Positions 13,852 through 22,267 are shown, numbered from the stretch's first letter. The stretch: DNA of 33,855 nucleotides from Micromonospora sp. ALFpr18c (GCF_008868155.1 NZ_WBKR01000042.1:1-33855); one strand, 5' to 3'. The notes: a model not told the origin generated them from the sequence alone. Translations and numbers: made by a program.

Positions 13852-14697
13852 ATGACCGGGGTGAATGGACCTGTGGAAGATCTCACTGGGCGTCGACTGG
13901 TGGTGGTGACCGGGGCCAGCTCCGGCATCGGGCTGGCCGCCGCCATCAAACTGGCGTGCCGAGGCGACCAGGTGGTGCTGGTCGGACGTGACCCGGCACG
14001 CCTGCAGTCCGCCGCGGAACGCGTACGGGAGACCTCGGGTGAGCGTCCCGAGCTGTTCCGGGCCGACTTCGCGGTGCTCGACGACGTACGCCGGCTCGCC
14101 GACCGGCTGCGCGACGCGTACGACCGGATCGACGTGCTCGCCAACAACGCCGGCGCCATCGCGCTGCAACCACTCACCACCGTCGACGGCTTCGAGCTGT
14201 CGATCCAGGCCAACCACCTGGCCCCGTTCCTGCTGACCAACCTGCTCGCCGACCGGATCGGCCGGATCGTGGTGACCGCCTCCGGCGCGCACCGCTTCGG
14301 GGCGCTCGACCCGGACGACCTGAACGGGCCGCTGCGCAGCTACCGACCGATGGGCGCGTACGGCACGAGCAAGCAGGCGAACATCCTGTTCACCGCCGAG
14401 GCGGCCCGCCGCTGGCCGGGCATCCCCGCGTACAGCTTCCACCCCGGGGTGGTGCGCACCCGGTTCGCCAACGACAGCAGGCTGGTCGCCTTCGGCATGC
14501 GCGTCCTGCCGTTCCGCAGCCCGGAAAAGGGCGCCGAGACGCTGCTCTGGTTGACCAACCAGGATCCGGCCCGCCTCGTCGACGGCGGCTACTACTACAA
14601 CCGCCGGCTGCGCAGGCCGTACCGCAAGGCGGCCGACCCGCGGCTCGCCGCCCGGCTCTGGACGGCCAGCGCCGCGGCCGTCGGCATCGATGGGTAG
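13852..14697 (+). CDS. SDR-family oxidoreductase (retinol dehydrogenase-like)
   Basis: 281 residues, with TGASSGIG at 20-27, NNAG in the fourth strand, catalytic Ser in [11 protein letters not shown] and Tyr/Lys in YGTSKQAN, followed by [10 protein letters not shown]. This layout, with the longer C-terminal part ([26 protein letters not shown]), is that of the 'retinol dehydrogenase/WW-oxidoreductase-like' SDRs, which use NADP(H) on unknown hydrophobic substrates. The gene is divergent from the CoA-ester lyase with 108 bases between starts. The ATG has no ribosome site but a TAACCT hexamer in front. No operon partner follows. Confidence 0.87.
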   Translation: MTGVNGPVEDLTGRRLVVVTGASSGIGLAAAIKLACRGDQVVLVGRDPARLQSAAERVRETSGERPELFRADFAVLDDVRRLADRLRDAYDRIDVLANNAGAIALQPLTTVDGFELSIQANHLAPFLLTNLLADRIGRIVVTASGAHRFGALDPDDLNGPLRSYRPMGAYGTSKQANILFTAEAARRWPGIPAYSFHPGVVRTRFANDSRLVAFGMRVLPFRSPEKGAETLLWLTNQDPARLVDGGYYYNRRLRRPYRKAADPRLAARLWTASAAAVGIDG

Positions 14698-14731
14698 CGT
14701 GGCCGCCACCCTGCCCCTCGTCGCGGTCGTC

Positions 14732-14863
14732 GGCGAGCGCGGGGTCGGCGGCGTACGCGATCAACGGCGCGGACGACGACACGGCGACCACGGCCAAGCT
14801 GATCGCGCCGGTGGTCAGCGGATCCAGGGTGGGGCGGGCGGAGAGTGGTGCCGCGAGAGGCAA
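14732..14863 (-). pseudogene. N-terminal remnant of an EamA/DMT-family transporter
   Basis: A frame from TTG at 14863 encodes LDPLTTGAISLAVVAVSSS, then APLIAYAADPALA. This closely resembles the first membrane helix of EamA (drug/metabolite) transporters, which continue into AIAFWRN. Here the similarity stops after about 44 residues, and the frame changes into hydrophilic residues next to the end of the SDR gene. About 85% of a normal transporter is missing. I read this as a deletion remnant. No function is expected. Confidence 0.45.
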
Positions 14864-14959
14864 TCCTCACACGCATGACCATCGCCACCTACCGTCAGCA
14901 CTCCGTTACGATCACGCGGGTTCCCGTCGGCGACCCCCGACCGCCCGGAGGCGCTTTCC

Positions 14960-15667
14960 ATGCCCAGCTACCAGGCGGTGCTGTTCGACTTCTTCGGCAC
15001 GCTGACCCGTTCGGTGCAACGCGGCGTCGCGCACCTCGGCACCGCCGAACTGCTCGGATGCCCCACCGACACGTTGACCGAGGTGCTGGACCGCACCTAC
15101 TACGAGCGGGCCACCGGCCAGCTCGGCGACGCGGAGGCGACACTGCGCTGGGTGTGCGCCCAGGCCGGCGTACACCCCAGTGACCATGCGCTGCGCGCGG
15201 CCGTCGCGTCCCGGCACCAGGCCGTCCGCGCGGACACCCGGCTGCGCGCCGACGCGGTGCCGGTGCTCGCGGCCCTGCGCGAGCGCGGCCTGCGCACCGG
15301 CGTGATCAGCGACTGTACGCACGAGCTGCCGGCGTTCCTCCCGCAGCTCGCCATCGCCCCGCTCCTCGACGTGCGGGTCTTCTCCGTGCAGGTCGGACAG
15401 TGCAAGCCGGCCCCGGCGCTCTACCTGACCGCCTGTCACCGGCTCGGGCTGGCACCGGGCGACTGCCTCTACGTCGGCGACGGCGGCAGCCAGGAGTTGA
15501 CCGGCGCCGAGCGGGCCGGGATGACCGCCGTCCGGCTCGCCGCACCCGACCTGAGCGACCACATGGTGTTCAACGCCGACCGGGAATGGCACGGCCCGAT
15601 GCTCGGCACGCTGCGCGACGTGCTCGACCTCATCGACATCGACGCCGAGGTGGTGGGTGCGGTCTGA
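14960..15667 (+). CDS. HAD-family hydrolase
   Basis: 235 residues with the four haloacid dehalogenase motifs: I LFDFFGTLT (Asp10), II GVISDC, III CKPAP (Lys) and IV YVGDGGSQEL. The nucleophile Asp10 is kept, but position 12, which is Asp in HAD phosphatases, is Phe. HAD-IA proteins with such DxF/DxY motifs include dehalogenases and phosphonatases, so the protein may not be a simple phosphatase. The cap domain is helical (residues about 17-95). GGAGG precedes the ATG at 14960. The gene converges with the next one with only nine bases between the stops. The substrate is unknown. Confidence 0.85.
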   Translation: MPSYQAVLFDFFGTLTRSVQRGVAHLGTAELLGCPTDTLTEVLDRTYYERATGQLGDAEATLRWVCAQAGVHPSDHALRAAVASRHQAVRADTRLRADAVPVLAALRERGLRTGVISDCTHELPAFLPQLAIAPLLDVRVFSVQVGQCKPAPALYLTACHRLGLAPGDCLYVGDGGSQELTGAERAGMTAVRLAAPDLSDHMVFNADREWHGPMLGTLRDVLDLIDIDAEVVGAV

Positions 15668-15676
15668 CGACCGGCG

Positions 15677-16192
15677 TCAGCGGCGGCGGCGCACCCGGTG
15701 CAGGCGGAACGGTTTGCGGGTGACACGGACCGCGGGTGTGGGCCGGGGCGGCTCGGACTGCGCGTCGGACGGCAGGTCGGCGCCGGCCAGCGGCACACCG
15801 GCCGGGGCGAGGCGGTTCACGGCGCAGTCCTCGGCGGCCCATCGGGCCACCAGATCCGCGGTCGGACCGGGCGCGTTCAGGCGCTTGCCCGCCACCAGCG
15901 GCGCGGTGGTGTCCCATGCTTCGGTGCCCGGGCGTACCCGGGTCACCCGCGCCGACCAGGTGACGATCCGGCCACCGTGGTCGCCGCGCAGGGTGACCTG
16001 CGCCTCGGTCGCGTCGGCCAGGCCCGGCGCGGCCTGTTCACCGGGGCCGCTGACCACGAAGAGCGCCCCCTCCAGCGGGGCGCACCAGAGCGCGAGCGCC
16101 GGCCCGCCGGCCACGCTGACCCAGGCCACCGCCGCTTTCTTCATCGCCTCGTCGACCAGCGGCGTGCCGCCGGGGGCGTCCTCGTCCGTCAC
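15677..16192 (-). CDS. Small protein, possibly FMN-binding split-barrel-like
   Basis: 171 residues, cytosolic. The first two thirds have the look of a pyridoxamine-phosphate-oxidase-like beta barrel: VDEAMKKAAVAWVSVAGG, ALWCAPLEGALFVVSGPGEQ, AQVTLRGDHGGRIVTWSARVTRV. The last third is basic (RVTRKPFRLHRVRRRR). I am not certain of the family, and I see no clear flavin-binding residue set. GTG at 16192 is preferred because GGGAG lies nine bases upstream; an in-frame ATG at 16210 would add six residues. It follows the PhzF gene on the same strand with a 35-base gap and may be cotranscribed. Confidence 0.6.
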   Translation of the reverse strand: MTDEDAPGGTPLVDEAMKKAAVAWVSVAGGPALALWCAPLEGALFVVSGPGEQAAPGLADATEAQVTLRGDHGGRIVTWSARVTRVRPGTEAWDTTAPLVAGKRLNAPGPTADLVARWAAEDCAVNRLAPAGVPLAGADLPSDAQSEPPRPTPAVRVTRKPFRLHRVRRRR

Positions 16193-16227
16193 ACCCGCAT
16201 TCTCCCGCATGGACGCGTGCGCGCCGG

Positions 16228-17097
16228 TCAGCCCACGAAGGGCGGTACGCCGATCTCGCCCCGGGCCACCGCCATCACCTGGCCGGAGACGGTAGCGCCG
16301 ACCACCACGCCACCTGCCGCGGTGACCGTGCAGGCCAGCTCGGACGGACGGTTCACCTCCACACCCTGGCGGACCACGTACTCCGACGTCCCCTCGCCGG
16401 GCAGCAGGCCACTCGCCACCAGCCAGACACCGAGGCCGAGCGCCGCCGAGCCGGTCGCCGGGTCCTCCGGTACGCCGAGCCCCGGCACGAAGACCCGGGC
16501 GTGCGCGGTTTGCGTGGCGGCGTCCCAGGAGAAGACGCTGACGTGCGCCACCCCGTACCGCTCCGCCACCGCCGGGTTCAGCCGTGCCCGGGCGACCGCC
16601 TCCGGCCGCACCGGCAGGTAGGGGAACTCGAGCCCACATCCGGCCACCCGGGGTGCGGGGCCGGCGTGGTCGTCCGCGCCCAGCCCGGCGATCTCCAGCA
16701 ACGGCTCCGCGTCCAACTCGGGGCCGAGGGTGGGGGTGCCGCCGGTCAGCGTCGCGCCGGACGCCGTCACCTCGATCGGCAGCACCCCGGCACCACACTC
16801 CTGGGTGATCTGCCCCACACCGAACAATCCGCGCCGGCTCGCGGTCACCGCCGCGCCGACGCTGGGGTGCCCGGCGAACGGCAACTCCTCCACCGGAGTG
16901 AAGATCCGCGCCCGGTAGGTGGCGCCGACCTGCGTCGGAGGCAGCACGAACACCGTCTCGGAGAGGTTGAACTCCAGCGCGAGCGTCTGCATCTGCTCGG
17001 TCGCCAGCGCCTCCGCGCCGAACACCACGGCCAGCGGGTTGCCGGCGAACGGGCGGTCGGTGAAGACGTCCACGATCTCGTACGCCAAGGTCGACAT
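16228..17097 (-). CDS. PhzF-family isomerase/epimerase-like protein
   Basis: 289 residues, the standard size of the PhzF family, a two-lobed fold related to diaminopimelate epimerase. Conserved parts are the start YEIVDVFTDRPFAGNPLAVV, the catalytic Glu in LEFNLSETVF (Glu47), ARIFTPVEELPFAGHPSVGAA (64-83) and the C-terminal lobe motif GVPEDPATGSAALGLG. Outside phenazine producers these proteins have unknown substrates, and no phenazine genes are seen here. ATG at 17097 has no Shine-Dalgarno. A TAGTGT -10 eight bases upstream suggests leaderless or nearly leaderless translation. The promoter region is shared with the divergent MgtE-like gene. Confidence 0.88.
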   Translation of the reverse strand: MSTLAYEIVDVFTDRPFAGNPLAVVFGAEALATEQMQTLALEFNLSETVFVLPPTQVGATYRARIFTPVEELPFAGHPSVGAAVTASRRGLFGVGQITQECGAGVLPIEVTASGATLTGGTPTLGPELDAEPLLEIAGLGADDHAGPAPRVAGCGLEFPYLPVRPEAVARARLNPAVAERYGVAHVSVFSWDAATQTAHARVFVPGLGVPEDPATGSAALGLGVWLVASGLLPGEGTSEYVVRQGVEVNRPSELACTVTAAGGVVVGATVSGQVMAVARGEIGVPPFVG

Positions 17098-17105
17098 GTT
17101 GATAA

Positions 17106-17111
17106 ACACTA
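17106..17111 (-). promoter_or_regulatory. -10 element of the PhzF-family gene
   Basis: TAGTGT on the minus strand ends eight bases before the ATG at 17097. It lies six bases from the oppositely directed -10 of the MgtE-like gene. Confidence 0.4.
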
Positions 17112-17117
17112 GGCGCT

Positions 17118-17123
17118 TAGGCT
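17118..17123 (+). promoter_or_regulatory. -10 element of the MgtE-like gene
   Basis: TAGGCT ends seven bases before the GTG at 17131, predicting a leaderless transcript. Its -35 position would overlap the start codon of the divergent PhzF-family gene. Confidence 0.45.
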
Positions 17124-17130
17124 GGTGCCC

Positions 17131-18417
17131 GTGAGCACGCCGACCCGGGTCTACATCGCCCGCCTCGCCGGAGTCGCCGTCTTCGATCCGAACGGCGACC
17201 AGGTGGGCCGTGTTCGGGACGCCGTGGCCCGGCTCCGGGCCACCAAGCGTCCACCGGAAGTGGTGGGCCTCGTCGCCGAGATGCCGATGCGTCGACGGAT
17301 CTTCCTGTCCATCAACCGGATCACGTCCATCGACCCGGACGCCGTGGTGCTCGGCTCCGGCACCCTCAACCTGCGCCGGTTCGAGAAGCGTCCCAACGAG
17401 CTGCTCGTGCTCCAGGAGCTGCTGGACCGGCGGGTGCAGCTCGAACCGGGCGGCCAGCCCGGCGCGGTGGTGGACGTCGCGATGGAGTGCAGCCGGGGCG
17501 GTGAGTGGGCACTCAGCCGGGTCGCGGTCCGCGAGCAGACCGGCCGGCTCAGCCGCCGCGGCCACCTGCACCAGGTCGAATGGGACCGGGTGCGCGGGCT
17601 CAGCGGCATCGCCGACAACCGGGGTACGGCGAACCTGCTCGCCGTGCTCGAGGACATGCGCCCGGCCGACCTTGCCAACGCCCTGCAGGACCTGCCGGAC
17701 GCACGACGCAACGAGGTCGCCGCGGCACTGAACGACGAACGGTTGGCCGACGTGCTCAGCGAGCTGCCGGAACACGACCAGGTGGAGATCCTCGCCGCCC
17801 TGGACCGGGAGCGGGCCGCCGACGTCCTCGAGGAGATGGACCCGGACGACGCCGCCGACCTGCTCAACGAGCTGCCCCCGCCCGAGCAGGACGTCCTGCT
17901 GGACCTGATGGAGCCGGACGAGGCGGACCCGGTGCGTCAGCTGCTCAAGTACACGCCGGGCACGGCGGGCAGCGTGATGACCTCGGAGCCGGTCATCCTG
18001 CCGCCGGACGCCACCGTCGCCGAGGCGCTCGCCCGGATCCGGGAGCCGCAACTGTCCCCCGCCGTCGCCGCCCAGGTCTTCGTGACCCGCGCCCCGCAGA
18101 ACACCCCGACGGGCCGCTACCTGGGCATGGTGCACTTCCAGGCGCTGCTGCGCGAACCACCGGCCGACCTGCTGGGCAAGGTGGTGGTCAACGACATCGA
18201 CCCGCTGCGCCCCACCACTCCACTGCCGGAGATCACCCGCCGGATGGCCACGTACGACCTGGTCGCCATGCCGGTGATCGACCGGAACAACCGGCTGGTC
18301 GGCGCCGTGACGGTGGACGACGTGCTGGACCACTCGCTGCCCCGGGACTGGCGGGACCGGGACACCCTGACCGCCGCGGGTGCCTCCGACGCGGCGCTGG
18401 ACGGCACGGATGGCTGA
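17131..18417 (+). CDS. MgtE N-domain/CBS-domain protein without a membrane channel
   Basis: About 428 residues, cytosolic. The N-terminus (TRVYIARLAGVAVFDPNGDQVGRVRD) is a PRC-barrel-like module. It is followed by a helical MgtE_N superhelix with repeats such as MRPADLANALQDLPDARR, LSELPEHDQVEILAALDRERAAD and MDPDDAADLLNELPPPEQ (about 165-270), then a pair of CBS domains (GSVMTSEPVILPPDATV and YDLVAMPVIDRNNRLVGAVTVDDVLDH). The MgtE Mg2+ channel has the same N and CBS parts plus five membrane helices, which are absent here, so this is likely a Mg2+ or adenosine-ligand sensing protein. The counterpart in M. tuberculosis is Rv1232c. It overlaps the DUF1003 gene by eight bases. GTG 17131 was chosen over GTG 17125 because of the leaderless promoter. 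Confidence 0.88.
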   Translation: MSTPTRVYIARLAGVAVFDPNGDQVGRVRDAVARLRATKRPPEVVGLVAEMPMRRRIFLSINRITSIDPDAVVLGSGTLNLRRFEKRPNELLVLQELLDRRVQLEPGGQPGAVVDVAMECSRGGEWALSRVAVREQTGRLSRRGHLHQVEWDRVRGLSGIADNRGTANLLAVLEDMRPADLANALQDLPDARRNEVAAALNDERLADVLSELPEHDQVEILAALDRERAADVLEEMDPDDAADLLNELPPPEQDVLLDLMEPDEADPVRQLLKYTPGTAGSVMTSEPVILPPDATVAEALARIREPQLSPAVAAQVFVTRAPQNTPTGRYLGMVHFQALLREPPADLLGKVVVNDIDPLRPTTPLPEITRRMATYDLVAMPVIDRNNRLVGAVTVDDVLDHSLPRDWRDRDTLTAAGASDAALDGTDG

Positions 18418-19060
18418 CCAGCGGCGGGCCGAGCGGCTGGACCAGCCGCGTGAGCCCCGAGGCGTCAAGCTGCCCCGGTTCGACGCGGAGGCGTTCGGCC
18501 GGTGGTCGGAGGGCATCGCCCGGGGCATGGGCACCGCGAACTTCATCGTGGTCATGACGGTGGTCATCACGATCTGGTTCGTCTGGAACACTCTCGCACC
18601 GGCGAATCTGCGCTTCGACCCGTACACCTTCACGTTCCTCACGTTGGTGCTGTCGTTGCAGGCCAGCTACGCGGCGCCGCTGATCCTGCTGGCACAGAAC
18701 CGGCAGGCCGACCGGGACCGGGTCGCGTTGGAGGAGGACCGGCGGCGGGCCACCGCGCAGAAGGCGGACACCGAGTACCTGGCCCGGGAGATCGCCGCGC
18801 TGCGGATCGCGCTGGGCGAGGTCGCCACCCGCGACTTCCTCCGCTCCGAGCTGACCCGGCTGGCCGAGGAGCTGGACGAGGCGGGGCAGCGCCGGCAGCG
18901 GCTGGAGCGCCGCCAGGTGGAGAAGGAGGGCCGGCAGGAGCGGCGCGCCCAGCGGGCGACCGACGGTGTGGGGCTGGACGAGCCGCGCGACGACCTGGAC
19001 GGCGACCTCACCCACGACGCCCGGCCGGACGGCACCGGCCCGCGCCGGTCGGAGGGTTGA
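18410..19060 (+). CDS. DUF1003 membrane protein
   Basis: 216 residues. The DUF1003 domain has two membrane helices (TANFIVVMTVVITIWFVWN at about 44-62 and TFTFLTLVLSLQASYAAPLILLA at about 74-96) with the conserved FDPYTF and the polar LLAQNRQADRDR after the second. A long charged helix, probably a coiled coil, runs from about 100 to 180, followed by an acidic tail. The start overlaps the end of the MgtE-like gene, so the two are translationally coupled. A joint role in Mg2+ or ion homeostasis is plausible from this coupling, but no member has a firmly known function that I can cite. Confidence 0.88.
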   Translation: MADQRRAERLDQPREPRGVKLPRFDAEAFGRWSEGIARGMGTANFIVVMTVVITIWFVWNTLAPANLRFDPYTFTFLTLVLSLQASYAAPLILLAQNRQADRDRVALEEDRRRATAQKADTEYLAREIAALRIALGEVATRDFLRSELTRLAEELDEAGQRRQRLERRQVEKEGRQERRAQRATDGVGLDEPRDDLDGDLTHDARPDGTGPRRSEG

Positions 19061-19123
19061 CCACGGGGTCATCGATTGGCTCACACCGCCGCGGGCAGCG
19101 GCGGCAGCGGATGCCTCGCGACG

Positions 19124-19129
19124 TAGCAT
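19124..19129 (+). promoter_or_regulatory. -10 element for leaderless mrp
   Basis: TAGCAT ends seven bases before the mrp ATG at 19137. No ribosome binding site is present. Confidence 0.45.
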
Positions 19130-19136
19130 TGCGGGC

Positions 19137-20282
19137 ATGTCAGCACCCGTCAGCACCGTCGAGGACGCGATCCAGGCCGCCCTGGCCACCGTCAACGACC
19201 CGGAGATCCGCCGGCCCATCACCGAGCTGGGCATGGTCCGCTCGGCCACGATCGCCGACAACGGGGTCGTACGGGTCGAGCTGCTGCTCACCGTCGCCGG
19301 CTGCCCGCTGAAGGACAAGCTGCGGACGGACATCACCGTCGCGGTCGCCGCGGTGCCCGGGGTGACCGGAGTGGAGATCGACTTCGGTGTGATGACGCCG
19401 GAGCAGCGGCAGTCGTTGCAGTCGCAGCTGCGCGGTGGCGGCGGCGAGGAGCCGGTCATCCCGTTCGCCCAGCCCGGCTCCCGGACCCGGGTGTACGCGG
19501 TGGCCAGCGGCAAGGGTGGCGTCGGCAAGTCCAGCGTGACGGTCAACCTGGCGGCGGCGCTCGCCGCCCGTGGGCTGTCCGTGGGTGTGGTCGACGCGGA
19601 CATCTACGGCCACTCGGTGCCCCGGATGCTCGGTGCGGACGCCCGCCCCACCCGCGTCGAGGACATGATCATGCCGCCGCAGTCGCACGGCGTGAAGGTG
19701 ATCTCGATCGGCATGTTCACCTCCGGCAACGCCGCCGTGGTGTGGCGTGGCCCGATGCTGCACCGGGCGTTGCAGCAGTTCCTCGCCGACGTCTACTGGG
19801 GCGACCTGGACGTGCTCCTGCTGGACCTGCCGCCGGGCACCGGCGACGTGGCCATCTCGCTGGCCCAGCTGCTGCCCAACTCGGAGATCCTGGTGGTCAC
19901 CACCCCGCAGGCCGCCGCCGCCGAGGTGGCCGAGCGGGCCGGCGCGATCGCCCTGCAGACCCACCAGCGGGTCGTCGGTGTCATCGAGAACATGTCCTGG
20001 CTGGAACTGCCGGACGGCTCCCGGATGGAGATCTTCGGTGCCGGCGGTGGCGCGGCGGTCGCCGAGTCGCTGACCCGGACCATCGGCGCGCAGGTGCCGC
20101 TGCTCGGGCAGATCCCCCTGGACACCCGCGTCCGGGAAGCCGGGGACGCCGGCAACCCGATCGTGCTGGCCGAGCCGGAGTCGCCGGCCGCACAGGCGCT
20201 CGGCACGATCGCCGACCGGCTGGCGCTGCGCCGCGAGTCGCTGCTCGGCAAGCCGCTCGGCCTCAAGCCCGCCGGGCGCTGA
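19137..20282 (+). CDS. mrp: Mrp/ApbC-type iron-sulfur cluster carrier ATPase
   Basis: 381 residues. The N-terminal MIP18/DUF59 domain (about 5-90) contains the conserved Cys56 in TVAGCPLKD. The P-loop ATPase follows, with the deviant Walker A SGKGGVGKSS (124-133), DADIYGHSVPRML and LDLPPGTGDVAISL. Mrp proteins bind and transfer Fe-S clusters to apoproteins in the cytosol, powered by ATP. The C-terminal CxxC of many bacterial Mrp proteins is replaced here by ENMSWLELPDGSRMEIFG, as also in M. tuberculosis Mrp (Rv1229c), so cluster binding must use other residues. It is transcribed from its own leaderless promoter and ends in a hairpin shared with convergent tatB. Confidence 0.93.
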   Translation: MSAPVSTVEDAIQAALATVNDPEIRRPITELGMVRSATIADNGVVRVELLLTVAGCPLKDKLRTDITVAVAAVPGVTGVEIDFGVMTPEQRQSLQSQLRGGGGEEPVIPFAQPGSRTRVYAVASGKGGVGKSSVTVNLAAALAARGLSVGVVDADIYGHSVPRMLGADARPTRVEDMIMPPQSHGVKVISIGMFTSGNAAVVWRGPMLHRALQQFLADVYWGDLDVLLLDLPPGTGDVAISLAQLLPNSEILVVTTPQAAAAEVAERAGAIALQTHQRVVGVIENMSWLELPDGSRMEIFGAGGGAAVAESLTRTIGAQVPLLGQIPLDTRVREAGDAGNPIVLAEPESPAAQALGTIADRLALRRESLLGKPLGLKPAGR

Positions 20283-20287
20283 GCACC

Positions 20288-20336
20288 ACGATCGACGACG
20301 CCCCGCCGGCCACTCGGGCCTGCGGGGCGCGATCGT
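20288..20336. terminator. Bidirectional terminator between mrp and tatB
   Basis: GCCCCGC/GCGGGGC (20300-20306, 20322-20328) forms the inner stem and ACGATC/GATCGT (20288-20293, 20331-20336) the outer one. It fills the 70-base gap between the convergent stops. Confidence 0.65.
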
Positions 20337-20352
20337 CTCCGTGCCGGGTCGC

Positions 20353-20775
20353 TCAGGTGGCGTCGTCGTAGCTGGCCCGGGGGGCCGGTGCCGAGGGGGC
20401 ACCGGTGGCCGTGCCGGACCGGGTGCCGTTCGACCGCGGGTCCACGGCGTTGGCCACGTCCTTCAGCTCGTTGTGTACGCCACTGACGTCGGCGCGCAGA
20501 TTGTCGTAGACGCCCTGCATCGGCTTGCGGATCGCCGCCTCGTCCTCCTCGCTGAGGAGGTGCTTGCGGATGAACGCCTTCGGGTGCAGGTCTTCGAGCT
20601 GAATGTCGGTGCCCAGCTCGCGGCTCAGGTCGCCGGTGGCGTTGCGGGCCATGTTGCGCAGGTTGCGCACCATCCGCAAACCGTCATTGATCACGGCGGG
20701 CAACCGGTCACCAAAGATCAACAGCGCCAGGAGCAGCAGCGCCCCGACTTCCCACATGTTCAGATTCTCGAACAT
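20353..20775 (-). CDS. tatB: Twin-arginine translocase subunit TatB
   Basis: 140 residues. The N-terminus MFENLNMWEVGALLLLALLIFGDRLPAVINDGLRMVRNLRNMARNA shows the short membrane helix with Glu, the FGxxxLP hinge and the amphipathic helix that define TatA/B. The long charged region after it (about 50-110) and the Pro/Ala tail point to TatB, as does its place beside htrA. It forms the receptor complex for folded proteins with twin-arginine signals together with TatC, which is not in the window. One likely substrate, the DUF1501 protein, is encoded at 28136-29377. GAGGAGG precedes the ATG, and TAGTCT at 20806-20811 is a good -10 on this strand. Confidence 0.93.
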   Translation of the reverse strand: MFENLNMWEVGALLLLALLIFGDRLPAVINDGLRMVRNLRNMARNATGDLSRELGTDIQLEDLHPKAFIRKHLLSEEDEAAIRKPMQGVYDNLRADVSGVHNELKDVANAVDPRSNGTRSGTATGAPSAPAPRASYDDAT

Positions 20776-20805
20776 CCCGCGGGCCTCCTCTCGGCGTCAG
20801 CAGCA

Positions 20806-20811
20806 AGACTA
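20806..20811 (-). promoter_or_regulatory. -10 element of tatB
   Basis: TAGTCT on the minus strand, about 30 bases before the tatB start, gives a leader of about 24 bases that holds the Shine-Dalgarno. It lies in the 76-base gap after htrA, so tatB can be expressed separately from it. Confidence 0.35.
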
Positions 20812-20851
20812 CGCACGTGAGACGGCTTTCGGGCAGGGGGTGGGCCGCTGT

Positions 20852-22267
20852 TCACTTCGCATCCGCGGCGAGGGTGACCGACGTGTTCTGCCGGTCGGCG
20901 CCGCGCCGGAACTCGACGGTCACCACCGAGCCGGGCGCGAACTTGCGGACCAGGGCGATCAGGTCGGTCGGTTCGGTCATCGGCCGGCCGTTGAGCTTGA
21001 GGATCACGTCGCCGACCCGCAGCCCGGCACCGGCCGCCGGCCCGGACGGCTCGACGGCCGCCAGCCGTACGCCGCCGCCGGCACCCGCCCCCGGCCCGCC
21101 CACCTGGGCGCCGATCACCGTACGCCGGGCCTTGCCGGTGCCGATGATGTCCTGGGTCACCCGCTTGGCCTGGTTGATCGGGATGGCGAACGCGAGGCCG
21201 ATGTTGCCGGCCTCCTGGCCCTCGGCGACCAGCGACTTGATCGTGGAGTTCACCCCGACCACCCGCCCGGCGCCGTCGACCAGCGGGCCACCCGAGTTGC
21301 CGTGGTTGACCGCCGCGTCGGTCTGGATCGCCGCGTAGTAGCGCACCGGCCCACCCGGCTCGCCGGCCTGCATCGTCCGGTCGAGGGCGCTCACGATGCC
21401 GGCGGTGACCGTGTTGGCCAGCGAGAGCGGCGAGCCCACGGCGAGCACCGGGTCACCGACGGCCAGCGCGTCGGAGTTGCCGAACTCCACCGGCCGCAGA
21501 CCCGTCCGGCTCACCTTGATCACCGCGATGTCCGACTCCGGGTCCTGACCGACCACGGTCGCGGGCGCGGTGCTGCCGTCGTTGAAGATCACCGAAGCCT
21601 TGCCACTGCCGCCGGCCAGCACGTGGTCGTTGGTGATCACGTGGCCGTCGGCGCTGGCGATGAAACCGGAACCCTCACTGGTGCCGCCGAGACTGCTCAC
21701 CCGCACCGTGACCACGCTGGGCAGGACACGTTCGGCGACCCCGGCCAGTGACTCCGGTTTGCGCTGGGCCAGTGCGGGCGGCTGGGCCGGCTCAGCTCCG
21801 AGGACCGTCGCGGCAGCCCCAGCACGCACCGCGAACGCGTAACCGAGCGCACCGCCGAGGGCACCCGCCAGCAGGGCGGTGATCACCGGGATGAGCAGCA
21901 GGTGACGCAACATCGGACGACCAGGTGCGTCCGGGTCGCTGACCGGCTCCGGCTCGGTGCCGGCCGCCACCGTCGCGGGCACCACCACCGCGACCGGGGC
22001 AGCCGGATCCCGCCAGGGGTCGGCGAGCGCGTCCGACCACCAGGGCGACGGGCCGGCGGTCGACCCGGCCGGTGCCGGTGACCCGGCGTACGGGGCGGCC
22101 GCCACCGGTGGCGGGCCCCCTGCCGCCGGTACGCCGTCCGGCGACGCCACGGGCGCGCTGCCGGCCCCCGGCGTGCCTGGTGGCCCCGCAGGCGGTACCC
22201 CTGCCCCGGGCGGTCGCGCCGGTGCCGGAGTCTCACCGCCCCGGCGCCAGTCCCAGCCGTCGGTCAC
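20852..22267 (-). CDS. htrA: HtrA/DegP-like membrane-anchored serine protease with PDZ domain
   Basis: 471 residues. Residues 1-118 are a Pro/Ala/Gly-rich cytoplasmic segment, followed by one membrane helix (about 121-146). Outside the cell come a trypsin-like S1C protease domain with the triad His215 (VITNDHVLA), Asp246 (ESDIAVIKV) and Ser325 (NHGNSGGP), and a PDZ domain (about 380-465, LRVGDVILKLNGRPM). Such proteases degrade or refold misfolded envelope proteins. GTG at 22267 follows GGGAGG at good spacing. In M. tuberculosis and Streptomyces the gene lies next to sigE and its anti-sigma factor. Here those genes are missing, and only about 190 bases separate it from the divergent methyltransferase. 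Confidence 0.93.
   Translation of the reverse strand: MTDGWDWRRGGETPAPARPPGAGVPPAGPPGTPGAGSAPVASPDGVPAAGGPPPVAAAPYAGSPAPAGSTAGPSPWWSDALADPWRDPAAPVAVVVPATVAAGTEPEPVSDPDAPGRPMLRHLLLIPVITALLAGALGGALGYAFAVRAGAAATVLGAEPAQPPALAQRKPESLAGVAERVLPSVVTVRVSSLGGTSEGSGFIASADGHVITNDHVLAGGSGKASVIFNDGSTAPATVVGQDPESDIAVIKVSRTGLRPVEFGNSDALAVGDPVLAVGSPLSLANTVTAGIVSALDRTMQAGEPGGPVRYYAAIQTDAAVNHGNSGGPLVDGAGRVVGVNSTIKSLVAEGQEAGNIGLAFAIPINQAKRVTQDIIGTGKARRTVIGAQVGGPGAGAGGGVRLAAVEPSGPAAGAGLRVGDVILKLNGRPMTEPTDLIALVRKFAPGSVVTVEFRRGADRQNTSVTLAADAK

Noticed and set aside
17098..18642. Upstream extension of the PhzF frame to 804 codons
   Set aside because: It is antisense to the MgtE-like and DUF1003 genes, and the family N-terminus begins at 17097.
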